NCBI GenBank assembly: GCA_963851105.1
Contig: CAWKNP010000001.1
Span: forward strand, 1-64,000
Reading direction: 5' to 3'
From: DATARN01 sp963851105
Lineage (GTDB): Bacteria > Actinomycetota > Acidimicrobiia > Acidimicrobiales > Palsa-688
DNA: 64,000 nucleotides
Of this stretch, positions 1-7,822 are shown one piece after another (within the stretch, counting starts at the first letter, position 1; every line of letters begins with the position of its first letter). The notes beneath the pieces are model-generated. The model was given only the letters and a program-made list of their open reading frames with translations. It was not told the origin of the DNA and ran no database searches. The translations under genes and the position numbers were made by a program.

Positions 1-678
1 TAGCTTGGTGTCGGTCTTGTTCCTGACGTAGATGTAGGCGACGCTTTGGCCGGCGCGGATCGAAAGTGTCCCGCTGATGGGCACGTAGTCCTCGACGGCG
101 TGGGCGGTCCCATCAGCGGTCTTGTAGTCGACGGTGAAAGCAGGGACTCGACCTGAGATGGTGACGACGAACACCAAGACGCCGCCTCCCTGGTCGCCTT
201 CGGGCACCGCCGTGTTGCCGATGGACACGTGGGGCGGCCTGGCAGGGTCGTCGTTCAAAATGGTGGCGGTGCCGGTATCCCGGGAGATCGGCACACTGGC
301 GGCCGACAGTTTCAGGAAGAACGTCTCGTCAGGCTCAACCGTCGGGTCCGATTCAACCTGTCGGCGAATCAGGATGTACGGCTTCCCGGCCGGGATAGTC
401 GCAGTTGAAGCGATGCCCGCATAGTCGCTCAGATGGCTAGCGGTGCCGTCCATGGTGGTCCAGTGGAAGGTGACGTCACTGGTGGTGGGCGCCGACAGGC
501 GGACCACGAAAGTCGCCTCGGGCTGCGATGGTAAGCCGTCGCCTTCCCAGACTTGGGTGTCGCCAACACTGATGGTCGGTGTGGTCGTCGCCGCGGCCGC
601 GGTCGCGATGGGTGAGAGGAGACCGGCGAGGACCGCGGTCAGGCAACTTGCGGTGATGGCAGCACCGTGTCGTCTCAT
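1..678 (-). CDS. Secreted Calx-beta domain protein, copy A (3' end cut by window edge)
   Basis: Reading from the ATG at 678, the frame stays open to base 1. The product begins with a typical signal peptide (MRRHGAAITAS, hydrophobic core, Ala-rich cleavage region near residue 30). It continues into two Calx-beta-like repeats, recognised by the EGDG, FVVRLS, TATILNDD, EGDQGGGV, VDYKTADGTA and VEDYVPISGTL motifs. Calx-beta domains are Ca2+-binding beta-sandwiches common in secreted adhesion and surface proteins. The C-terminus lies outside the window. A near-identical copy lies immediately upstream (942-1728). Substrate or partner cannot be told. Confidence 0.8.
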   Translation of the reverse strand, partial: MRRHGAAITASCLTAVLAGLLSPIATAAAATTTPTISVGDTQVWEGDGLPSQPEATFVVRLSAPTTSDVTFHWTTMDGTASHLSDYAGIASTATIPAGKPYILIRRQVESDPTVEPDETFFLKLSAASVPISRDTGTATILNDDPARPPHVSIGNTAVPEGDQGGGVLVFVVTISGRVPAFTVDYKTADGTAHAVEDYVPISGTLSIRAGQSVAYIYVRNKTDTKL

Positions 679-941
679 TCAGGTCACCCTCCCGGAGTCG
701 ATCGTCGTCATCTGGTCTTGGTTCTGTGGAGGTTCTAACGGTTGTGGGGGATCTCGGTGGTCGTCGAGGGTGGCAGCGAAGTCGTCGGCACCACCGCCGC
801 CGACCGCCCCGAACTCGACCTTGACATCTTTCACCTTCAAGTGCCCTTTCGTTGATCGGCCAACATGGCATCCCGCGGGCTGTCGCCCCGGTGGCGCCCT
901 GAGCCATGGTCCCGGCTTACCAGCACGGTCCTCGTTGGTTT

Positions 942-1728
942 TTAGGTGTCGTCATTGAGGATGGTGCCGGTTCCGGTGCCGCCGCCTTGGCCGATGGGGA
1001 CACCGTTGGTCGGGTTCGAGAGGGTGACGGTGAACTGCTCGTCGCCTTCTACTTTGGTGTCGGTCTTGTTCCTGACGTAGATGTAGGCGACGATTTGGCC
1101 GGCGCGGATCGAGAGTGTTCCGCTGATGGGCACGTAGTCCTCGACGGCGTGGGCGGTGCCGTCCGCGGTGGCGTAGTCGACGGTGAACGCAGGGAATCGA
1201 CCGGAGATGGTGACGACGAACACGAAGACGCCGCCTCCTTGGTCGCCTTCGGGGACCGCGGTGCTGCCGATGGAGACGTGGGGCGGCTTGGCCGGGTCGT
1301 CGTTCAAGATGGTGGCGGTGCCGGTGTCCCGGGCGATGGGCACACTGGCGGCCGAGAGTTTCAAGAAGAACGTCTCGTCGGGCTCAACGGTCGGGTCGGA
1401 GACTATCGATCGCTTGATAAAAATGTAGGGCTGGCCCGCCGGTATGGTCGAGTTCGTAGCGCCAGGCCCGTAGTCGACTCACGTGGGTGGCGGTGCCGTC
1501 CATGGTGGTCCAGTGGAAGGTGACGTCGCTGGCGGCGGGCGCCGACAGGCGGACCACGAACGTCGCCTCGGGATGAGATGGTAAACCGTCGCCTTCCCAG
1601 ACTTGGGTGTCGCCAACGCTGAGTGTCGGTGTGGTCGCCGCCGCGGCCGCGGTCGCGATGGGTGAGAGGAGCCCGGCGTGGGCCGCGGTCAGGCAACTTG
1701 CGATGATGGCAGCACTGCGTCGTCTCAT
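942..1728 (-). pseudogene. Secreted Calx-beta domain protein, copy B (frameshifted)
   Basis: This is a paralogue of copy A with the same signal peptide and Calx-beta motifs, ending after TGTILNDDT at the stop at 942. The first about 85 codons (from ATG 1728) and the last 140 codons are in different frames. Copy A aligns at an offset of 1050 bp before the break and 1049 bp after it, so copy B carries one extra base near 1476-1480 (in gtcgactc). The break truncates the product inside the first Calx-beta repeat. It may be a decayed duplicate or a sequencing or assembly error. Because the other copy gives the complete frame, the family assignment is secure. Confidence 0.75.
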
Positions 1729-2297
1729 TCAAGTCACGCCCCAGGCGTCGATCGTGGTCATCTGGCGTGGATGCTTATCGAACGGTCGGCCCCGAGCAAC
1801 TGGACCGAATCGAGGAGGCGTGCGTCGCCTGGGGCGTGGGTCATGCCGGAGAAGTCGCAGCCATGCTCCCCGGAACATCTCGTAGTACCTGGTCTCTGAC
1901 GCATTCCGTCATTGGCGACCGCGACACTACGGGCGGACTGGGAGGCCGCTGGCGTGCTTTGGAAGCACGGGCATCTCTGTTGGAGTGCCGAAACAGCCGG
2001 CTTCACTGGAATCCGGTCAAGGGGAGCGAGCACCGGTGTCACTGGCCCACCACATTAGTGCCACCCACCACACCTGGCGGCCCTCCATAATGCTCAAGTT
2101 CACACCGATCGCCGTCACACATCTGAGAGCGCGCATTCGGCGGTCAGGATCGAAGACCGCCTCCCGGCACAACTTCGCCTGCCCGGGTTGGGCGGGCGCC
2201 CATCACCGTCGATAGGGCGGCTCGGTGGCGGCGTCCGTGGACGTGGACGGCATTCCAGCTCGGACGTTCGAGCGCTGTTGTCGCGTACGCTCAACTC
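1729..2297. other. No recognisable gene
   Basis: Short open frames exist on both strands but none has a convincing start, composition or family motif. The first about 40 bp are the duplicated upstream region of the Calx-beta gene and probably hold its promoter. The rest is probably decayed accessory DNA. Confidence 0.5.
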
Positions 2298-2531
2298 ATG
2301 GAGCAGCGGCTCGTCGTGCTGGCGCAACGTCGGAGGACCCAACCGCCGCCCCCCTTGGTTATCTGGGAGATGCTATCTGATCCATTTCAATCCGAAGACC
2401 GGCAATGGTTCCACAGTGTCGCAACAACTGTGTTGGGCTTTGGGGTTACCAACCTTATTCCCGGCTCTACATTACCTGCGAGAATCGGCAAGGCGGCAAT
2501 ATCAGCCTACATTAGCGAGCTCGGGTTCTGA
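2298..2531 (+). CDS. Short hypothetical protein (77 aa)
   Basis: A 77-codon frame begins at ATG 2298 (MEQRLVVLAQRRRTQPPPP). Its N-terminal half (LVIWEMLSDPFQ) faintly recalls the start of SRPBCC/START-fold proteins, but the similarity is too weak to assign. Its stop overlaps the next start (TGATG at 2529-2533), the usual sign of translational coupling. The DNA here is clearly less GC-rich than the rest of the window. It may be a fragment of a larger decayed gene. Confidence 0.3.
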   Translation: MEQRLVVLAQRRRTQPPPPLVIWEMLSDPFQSEDRQWFHSVATTVLGFGVTNLIPGSTLPARIGKAAISAYISELGF

Positions 2532-2746
2532 TGCGGACGGCAGCATGGATGACCTTTATCATGGGAGCAATCATGATTATCGATTCAGGCACATTATTGC
2601 TGCGCGCTAAAATGTTGGCAAATCGCCCGGCCGAGCGGTGGCGCACTTTAAGTCCACTCTTCAGAAAAAATGCACGTCAAGCATTCTTCAGCGGGATCTT
2701 CTTTGAGTTGCTTGCATGTGTCCTGTTCATTTTGAGTTTTGTCTAA
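2531..2746 (+). CDS. Small two-helix membrane protein (71 aa)
   Basis: The product has two hydrophobic segments, at about residues 5-25 and 52-71, joined by a basic, Arg/Lys-rich loop (RPAERWRTLSPLFRKNARQ). This predicts a hairpin membrane protein with the loop inside the cell. It is coupled to the preceding frame through a TGATG overlap and lies in a stretch of unusually low GC for this window, suggesting acquired DNA. No family is recognised. Confidence 0.4.
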   Translation: MRTAAWMTFIMGAIMIIDSGTLLLRAKMLANRPAERWRTLSPLFRKNARQAFFSGIFFELLACVLFILSFV

Positions 2747-2915
2747 ATCGAGCACTAAAATGTAAGCCATGATGGTGACTGAGAGTAGGATACCCCGCAC
2801 CCGCCGATTCGTTTCCACGGATCTGCTGGGTGAGTGGGAGCACCATAGGAATCTTGACGGTCGCCCCCGGGCGCATTGACCTTCGACATGGGCGCTTGAC
2901 GCGCTCCTGCTGCGG

Positions 2916-3194
2916 TTGGACGGACGACTGGTACACCGCCGCGAAAGAGTGGTGCTGATCTCTAGCGCGCTCAACCTGGGCCTCAGTATTGCGCTTCGTG
3001 CAGATCATCCCGACGACCTCCTCAGGATCTCGCCCGCCTTTGGTCGAGTTCGCAACGTCGCCCACGCAAACGTGGTGACCTATCCGCGGCGGCGATCTCA
3101 GGTTCGCAACTCGATCCGTGATGCAGGATTCGAGATCGAACTGAGACGACGATGGTTCTTTCCCATCTCGGGATTCTGGCGCCCGGTCGACTGA
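2916..3194 (+). CDS. Unidentified open frame, possible gene remnant (up to 92 aa)
   Basis: An open frame from a TTG (after an in-frame stop at 2877) gives a basic product ending in RRRWFFPISGFWRPVD. The sequence looks protein-like (even composition, hydrophobic ISSALNLGLSIAL segment) but has no convincing start or ribosome site and no recognised family. It could be the 3' remnant of a larger gene. Low confidence. Confidence 0.2.
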   Translation: MDGRLVHRRERVVLISSALNLGLSIALRADHPDDLLRISPAFGRVRNVAHANVVTYPRRRSQVRNSIRDAGFEIELRRRWFFPISGFWRPVD

Positions 3195-3216
3195 CCGCGA
3201 CTAGGGTCGACTTCTA

Positions 3217-3435
3217 GTGTTTCAGGCCGCACGTGCTGTGGGAGAATTGGCCGGTCTGCTGGTCCTCACAGGCATCGCGTGGGGTATCGGGACGATAGGG
3301 TTCGGGAACAGTCCGACGGAAGGGCAGCGAAGGGGCGGCAGTGCCGGGCGGCAAGTCGCACGATTCTTCATCGGGATCGGTTTAGGAGCCTCCGCGATTG
3401 CGCTTGTGCTTCTACTCCTAGGTCTGGTTTTCTGA
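3217..3435 (+). CDS. Small two-helix membrane protein, paralogue 1 (72 aa)
   Basis: It starts at GTG 3217 with MFQAARAVGELAG. Two hydrophobic helices (about residues 10-30 and 50-72) flank a basic loop (EGQRRGGSAGRQVARF). The layout and the ends of both helices match the protein at 3629-3805, so the two look like diverged tandem duplicates. Function unknown; hairpin proteins of this size are often membrane-complex subunits or toxins, but nothing here decides. Confidence 0.45.
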   Translation: MFQAARAVGELAGLLVLTGIAWGIGTIGFGNSPTEGQRRGGSAGRQVARFFIGIGLGASAIALVLLLLGLVF

Positions 3436-3628
3436 GCCGGGTCAGCCAGAACGGGGACTCCAATCACGACATAAACGATGACCGGCACCGAGGAGAGGCC
3501 TGCCGATCACGGTGGGTCATCGTTCGGACGGTCCGCGATGCTGCCGCCAGATTGAGGAGCGTTATGCCGGCTCGGTTAGCGTCGCATGCAACTGCGGCAG
3601 GCGGCGACTGGGATTGGGTGGCCTTCTA

Positions 3629-3805
3629 TTGTTCAATACAGCAGAGTTCTTCTGTATCCTAGGGGTGTTCCTGCTCGTCGGCGGCCCCATGTGGAGCGTC
3701 GGGAGGGAGCGCGGCGAGCGGAGAGTAGCTCGGTGGTTTGTGAGGATGGGAGTGGCCATGTTGCTGGTCGGGTTGGTGCTTCTTCTCGTGAGCCTGTTTG
3801 TCTGA
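3629..3805 (+). CDS. Small two-helix membrane protein, paralogue 2 (58 aa)
   Basis: The frame is open from 3512, but the first about 40 codons look non-coding. A TTG at 3629 gives a start (MFNTAEFFCILGVF) that lines up with MFQAARAVGELAGLL of the protein at 3217-3435. After the first helix comes a basic loop (VGRERGERRVARWFVRMG) and a second helix (LLVGLVLLLVSLFV), again matching the neighbour. The start choice rests on that alignment. Confidence 0.4.
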   Translation: MFNTAEFFCILGVFLLVGGPMWSVGRERGERRVARWFVRMGVAMLLVGLVLLLVSLFV

Positions 3806-4169
3806 CACACGTCGGAGTGTTGGACCATGGGGCCCGTGCCCAACAACTCTCCCGCTCGTGACGGCCGGCCCGATATCGCCCTCTTCCTGTCGCCCGCCAC
3901 GGGCGTGGGCCATTTTGAGGTGAGTTCCGCCAGCAGGATGGGACCACTGCTCCGCCAGTGATGGGACCCCTTGGGGTCCACCCAGCTGCCGGCACAGCGA
4001 TGTCCTCGGGCATCTCGATGTAGTGGAGTTCCGAGAACCGGTTGCGCATGACGGCCTCGCTGGGGCGTGGGGTCAACCATGGATACAGAATGCTCCATAC
4101 CGAGTGCGGCACGGGCTCGGTACGGATTCTGACGAGCGCACCGAATCGGCGTTGGTCCGATGTCGGGAC
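3806..4169. other. No confident gene; possible decayed coding DNA on the minus strand
   Basis: No ribosome site or recognised family. On the minus strand, bases about 4170-3960 read as plausible protein (FGALVRIRTEPVPHSVWSIL, then MRNRFSELHYIEMPEDIA) but the frame breaks afterwards. It may be the remnant of a transposon or neighbouring gene. A small perfect hairpin (ggacccc-tt-ggggtcc) sits at 3964-3979. Confidence 0.3.
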
Positions 4170-4503
4170 AACGCCGATAGTTCCGACGTCGTGATTGTTC
4201 CGATGTGCATCTCGCACGGCCTACCGGGCAAGGTCGTCGCCGCGATGAGGTCGGAACAATCCGGTGCTGCCGAGGAAGACGGGCAGTGGGTCGCTGGCTG
4301 GATAGCCGCCGGTGCTGCGAGCCGAGTGGTATTACGCGGTGGACCGCGGCCTCGAGTGCTGACGGCTCGTTCTCGCCCATACGGTGCACCACACCGTCAC
4401 ATCGGTAGCCGCGTTGTTCCGACCTGTCGAGCGCGGAAGCGAGTGCTGCCAACGCCGCATCTTGTCAGGTCGGAACAATCGCCAGGTCGGAACTATCGGC
4501 GTT
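4170..4503. mobile_element. MITE-like element with compound inverted ends
   Basis: The left end (4170-4203) reads AACGCCGATAGTTCCGAC, a short spacer, then GATTGTTCCGA. The right end (4468-4503) is its inverse: AGGTCGGAACAATC, spacer, then GTCGGAACTATCGGCGTT. The outer 18 bp match exactly. Two further inverted copies of the inner AGGTCGGAACAA motif lie inside, at 4248-4260 (plus) and 4414-4426 (minus). Paired sub-repeats at each end are a known layout of transposase binding sites. No transposase is encoded within, so if mobile it would depend on a relative elsewhere. I could not find a target-site duplication. Confidence 0.5.
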
Positions 4504-4633
4504 CTGCGTTCGCCGGACGGCGCGAGCGGCTCCGTCAATGCGAACAGAATGCCCCCGCCCCCGGACGACCAGGACCCGTTGACACGGCTGTCCGCTGTGG
4601 GCTGGCCAGTACTACGATCGGGCCACTCAGTGC

Positions 4634-6346
4634 TCAACGTCCCTTTTCGCTGTGGACAACCCGACCAAGGTGGTCTGCGGCTTTCCGATCCGACGATGCC
4701 CGGGCTTTAGAATAGTGACGGGCGAGAACCTGGGGGCCGTGACCTTGACGTTGGGCAACCATACTGATGTTGAAACCAGCGTCGAGGAGTTCGCTGGAGG
4801 TGAACTTCCGGAGCGCGAGGATTGATCCGTCAAAGTGGACTTGTCCAAGTCCCGCTGCCTTCGCTATCTCCCGGCGTTCGGCAGCTTGGATCGCCAAAGC
4901 CGCCCAACGCTCGCTCCGCCCGAACTGCTCGCCAATCTCGCGGAACGAGAGCCCACCTCTCGGCGGGGGACCGGTCATACCGGCGGGTCGGGGACCCGGC
5001 GGCTGGCGACGGAGCCGCAGCGCTTCGTTCTCCATCTGGACGGTCTCGGGTCGCTTGTCCTCAATGCCGAGATGTCCCTTCAGGACGCCGACCTGTTTGG
5101 TGAAATAGTCTGGGGGGATCGGGCGCGAACAATCCGACGCCAGGCTGAAGATGTACGGGTCCGCACACAGACTCACCCCGGCGAGATGCGCTCGCTCGTC
5201 CATTGCGTCGCAGACGGACCTGAGCATCGCCATCGTGCCGGCATCAACGTGGAAGCTGCGCTGTCGGCGGGTCTTGGGGCCCTTCACCCCTTTGGATGAC
5301 GTGATCGCAGTGTCGACCACGATCCGGAGGTCATTCCACATCACCCGTGAGCGACGGATTCCGACGAGCTCTCCTCGTCGCATCCCTGTGACGGCACCCA
5401 AAGTCAGTAGGGGAGCTACATCTGGTACGACTTCCGTCGCAGTGGTCAGCAGAGCGGTCAGCTGATCCACCTCTGGGGGAGTCCGCTCGGTGGCCAGGTA
5501 GCTGCTGGTAGGCACCTCGAAGTTGACCATGGGGTCTCTGGTTGTCATGCCCCGCCGCTTCGCCCAGCGAAAGAACGGAAGGTAGAGGCTCTTGGCCTGA
5601 TTAAGCCGCGAAGCGCTAAGCCCCGAGGCGCGCATGGCACCGAAGAGCCGGTCCATTTCAGCGGTGTCGACACGATTTACCTTCTTCTCGCCGATGTCCG
5701 GGGAGAACCACTTCTCGTGCAGCTTGCGGTAGTCGTTGATGGTCTTCGGCTCACGGCCCTTCTCGTTTCCGAGGTATTCGGTCAGGAAGAGCTCAAGTGC
5801 CTCGTCGATGGACAAGTCACGAAGGGAGCGGTCCGCGGGTCCCTGGGCCGATCGCATCTCGTTCACGAACGCGACCAGCTGGGCAGATGCATCGGCCTCG
5901 CCCGACGCCTCAACCGTGCGGTAGTAGGTGCGCGGCCGGCCGTCGGACCACCGACCGGCCGTGAGCCGGAGCTCCCAGCTTCCTTTACGAAGTTTGCGCA
6001 TCGAGCCCATGCCTTTGCGACCTCGAGCGTTTGTCAGATGTGTTGGCCCGCGGTGCGCCTCAACGGACAGATGCTCGACCTTTACGCATGCCGAATCTCC
6101 CTGACACGAACGTACACGGGCACCCGGCGGCAGTTCGCCCTTCGACAACTCCCAGACGACCCTTCGGACCGTCGTCAGCTTCCCATCGACGCGGATTTGC
6201 CCGACCCCCATGCTGTCCTTGGCGCCGGTCCACAGATCGTGTTCGCCTGACGTGTCTAGTCTTCGGCGGATCCGTTCACCAAGGTCCACGTCAAAAAGTC
6301 TAGTAGAAGGTCTAGCGACATGTCTAGTGGGTGTTCCGAACTTCAT
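4634..6346 (-). CDS. Tyrosine recombinase/integrase with N-terminal HNH-like domain and inserted HTH
   Basis: 570 aa, starting at ATG 6346; the frame is open further upstream but there it overlaps two tRNA genes. Residues about 20-97 resemble an HNH_3-type homing-endonuclease domain (LWTGAKDSMGVGQIRV, CQGDSACVKVEHL), with the usual catalytic DH replaced. Residues 115-170 resemble an arm-binding domain and 177-275 a SAM-like core-binding domain. The catalytic domain follows, with Arg323 in TGMRRGEL, GH at 535-536 and probable nucleophile Tyr545 (ARHYSKAR). The usual HxxR histidine is Leu510 (LALR). A helix-turn-helix-like insert (about 466-500, FREIGEQFGRSERW) precedes it. It mediates site-specific integration or excision of the island and lies next to tRNA-Lys, a classic attachment site. 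Confidence 0.85.
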   Translation of the reverse strand: MKFGTPTRHVARPSTRLFDVDLGERIRRRLDTSGEHDLWTGAKDSMGVGQIRVDGKLTTVRRVVWELSKGELPPGARVRSCQGDSACVKVEHLSVEAHRGPTHLTNARGRKGMGSMRKLRKGSWELRLTAGRWSDGRPRTYYRTVEASGEADASAQLVAFVNEMRSAQGPADRSLRDLSIDEALELFLTEYLGNEKGREPKTINDYRKLHEKWFSPDIGEKKVNRVDTAEMDRLFGAMRASGLSASRLNQAKSLYLPFFRWAKRRGMTTRDPMVNFEVPTSSYLATERTPPEVDQLTALLTTATEVVPDVAPLLTLGAVTGMRRGELVGIRRSRVMWNDLRIVVDTAITSSKGVKGPKTRRQRSFHVDAGTMAMLRSVCDAMDERAHLAGVSLCADPYIFSLASDCSRPIPPDYFTKQVGVLKGHLGIEDKRPETVQMENEALRLRRQPPGPRPAGMTGPPPRGGLSFREIGEQFGRSERWAALAIQAAERREIAKAAGLGQVHFDGSILALRKFTSSELLDAGFNISMVAQRQGHGPQVLARHYSKARASSDRKAADHLGRVVHSEKGR

Positions 6347-6402
6347 GCTCGCACCAACTAGACATTTGCGGACGTGGGCATGCCCGCTGACCTGCGATGT
6401 TG

Positions 6403-6477
6403 TGGTGCGCCCCCCGGGATTTGAACCCGGAACCTGCGGATTAAGAGTCCGTTGCTCTGCCGTTGAGCTAGAGGCGC
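6403..6477 (-). tRNA. tRNA-Lys (CTT)
   Basis: Full cloverleaf on the minus strand: acceptor GCGCCTC/GGGGCGC, anticodon loop reading CTT, T-loop TTCAAAT and encoded CCA at 6403-6405. Its 3' end faces the integrase gene (58 bp away), so it is a probable attachment site. Confidence 0.95.
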
Positions 6478-6512
6478 TTTGCTGCGGAGGTGCGTACGTT
6501 ACGCCACTCCAG

Positions 6513-6587
6513 GGTGACCGAGGGGACTTGAACCCCCGACCTCCAGGGCCACAACCTGGCGCTCTAACCAACTGAGCTACGGCCACC
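6513..6587 (-). tRNA. tRNA-His (GTG)
   Basis: Cloverleaf with acceptor GTGGCCG/CGGTCAC, anticodon stem CCAGG/CCTGG, loop TTGTGGC (anticodon GTG), and the extra 5' G-1 expected of tRNA-His at 6587. CCA is not encoded. Confidence 0.95.
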
Positions 6588-6637
6588 ACGGGACCACCCA
6601 GCATGCCACGTTGGGCGGAGTCCGGGGGAGCGAGATC

Positions 6638-7822
6638 CTAGAGGTGCCCGCGCTGGGCTTGGGCCCGCTCGATCGCCTCGAAGAGGGCCTTGAAGTTGCC
6701 CGCCCCGAAACCCTTGGCGCCCTCGCGCTGGATGATCTCGAAGAACACGGTGGGACGGTCTGAGACGTTCTCGGTGAAGATCTGCAGGAGGTAGCCGTCG
6801 GGATCCCGGTCGACGAGGATCCCCAGCTTCTGGAGCTCGGCCCACGGAACGTCGACGTCGGTCAGGCGCCGGCGGGCGTCTTCGTAGTACGTGTCGGGCA
6901 CCGTCAGGAATCTCACGCCCCGCGCCCGCAGCGCCCGGACCGACGCCACGATGTCGTCGGTCAGGAGGGCGATGTGCTGGACCCCGGGACTCCCGTAGCA
7001 CTCCAGGTACTCCTGGATCTGGCTCTTGCGGGCCCCGTCGGCGGGCTCGTTGATGGGCAGCACGACCCGGGACCCGTCCCAGACGACCGTCGACATGAGA
7101 GCCGAGTAGGGCGTCGAAATCTGGGCGTCGTCGAAGTGGACCAGCTGCTCGAAGCCGAGCGTGTACTGGTAGAAGTCGACCCAGCGGTCCAGCGATCCCC
7201 TGTGGACGTTGGCCACCACATGGTCGATCAGGCGAACACCTACCTCGGGCCCGCCCGGGGCGGGGGGTAGCAGCCCGGGATCACTGGTGAACCCCGGCAG
7301 GAAACGTCCCCCGTACGCGGATCGCTCTACGAAGGTGTGCTGGGTGTCGCCGTAGATGGCGATGGTGGCCTTGGTGACCTTCCCGAAGTCGTCCTCCTCG
7401 GTCGCCGGTGGGCACACGCCGTTGGCGCCACGGGCCAGGGCGGCGTCGTATGCGGCGGCCGCCGATGTGACGCGGATTGCGAGGTCGCGGACACCGTCGC
7501 CGTGGGCTCGGACGTGGTCGGCGATGGGCGAGGCGGGGCTGAGAGCGGCGCTCACCAGGAACCGGATGTTGCCCTGCTCGAGCACGTACGACGCCCGGTC
7601 GGCGCATCCCGTTTCGGGGCCGGCGTAGGCCACGATCTGGAACCCGAAGGCGCAGGCCAGCCAGCCGGCCATGGCGCGGGCGTTCCCGACCCACAGCTCG
7701 AGGTAGTCCCACCCCTCGAAATACCGCGCCGGTGCCCGCATGGACAGCAGCATCGTGTCGTCGGCGTCGACACTGTCGTCGGGATCCGGCTTCAGGGTTC
7801 CCAAAACGGCAGAAAGCTTCAT
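6638..7822 (-). CDS. hppD: 4-hydroxyphenylpyruvate dioxygenase
   Basis: 394 aa, the usual size. It converts 4-hydroxyphenylpyruvate to homogentisate with Fe(II) and O2 in tyrosine degradation. Two VOC-fold halves are visible (YLELWVGNARAMAGW and LIDHVVANV). The iron ligands of the family are all present: His in LIDHVVANV, His in GVQHIALLT, and Glu in the C-terminal VFFEIIQREG motif, followed by GFGAGNFKALFEAIE. The start at ATG 7822 has GGGAGG upstream and overlaps the stop of the preceding gene (ATGA), so the two are translationally coupled. The divergent Lrp-type gene at 8765 is the likely regulator. Confidence 0.95.
   Translation of the reverse strand: MKLSAVLGTLKPDPDDSVDADDTMLLSMRAPARYFEGWDYLELWVGNARAMAGWLACAFGFQIVAYAGPETGCADRASYVLEQGNIRFLVSAALSPASPIADHVRAHGDGVRDLAIRVTSAAAAYDAALARGANGVCPPATEEDDFGKVTKATIAIYGDTQHTFVERSAYGGRFLPGFTSDPGLLPPAPGGPEVGVRLIDHVVANVHRGSLDRWVDFYQYTLGFEQLVHFDDAQISTPYSALMSTVVWDGSRVVLPINEPADGARKSQIQEYLECYGSPGVQHIALLTDDIVASVRALRARGVRFLTVPDTYYEDARRRLTDVDVPWAELQKLGILVDRDPDGYLLQIFTENVSDRPTVFFEIIQREGAKGFGAGNFKALFEAIERAQAQRGHL

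Larger units (their letters stand above)
1..1771. repeat. Tandem duplication of the Calx-beta gene (unit about 1050 bp)
   Basis: Bases 1-720 and about 1050-1771 are nearly identical, including roughly 40 bp upstream of each start codon, after which they diverge. The about 260 bp between the copies (679-941) holds no gene I recognise. Such direct repeats collapse easily during assembly, which could explain the one-base difference in copy B. Confidence 0.8.

Noticed and set aside
1767..2090. 107-codon plus-strand frame
   Set aside because: No ribosome site and no recognisable motifs, and its start lies in the region upstream of the Calx-beta gene.
1..4600. Second attachment site matching the tRNA-Lys 3' end
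   Set aside because: No copy of the T-arm/acceptor sequence was found in this interval.
4023..4715. Plus-strand open frame across the MITE-like element and the end of the integrase gene
   Set aside because: It crosses repeat DNA and a well-supported minus-strand gene; composition is not protein-like.
6347..6604. N-terminal extension of the integrase frame up to 6604
   Set aside because: It runs through tRNA-Lys and tRNA-His genes; the ATG at 6346 is the sensible start.
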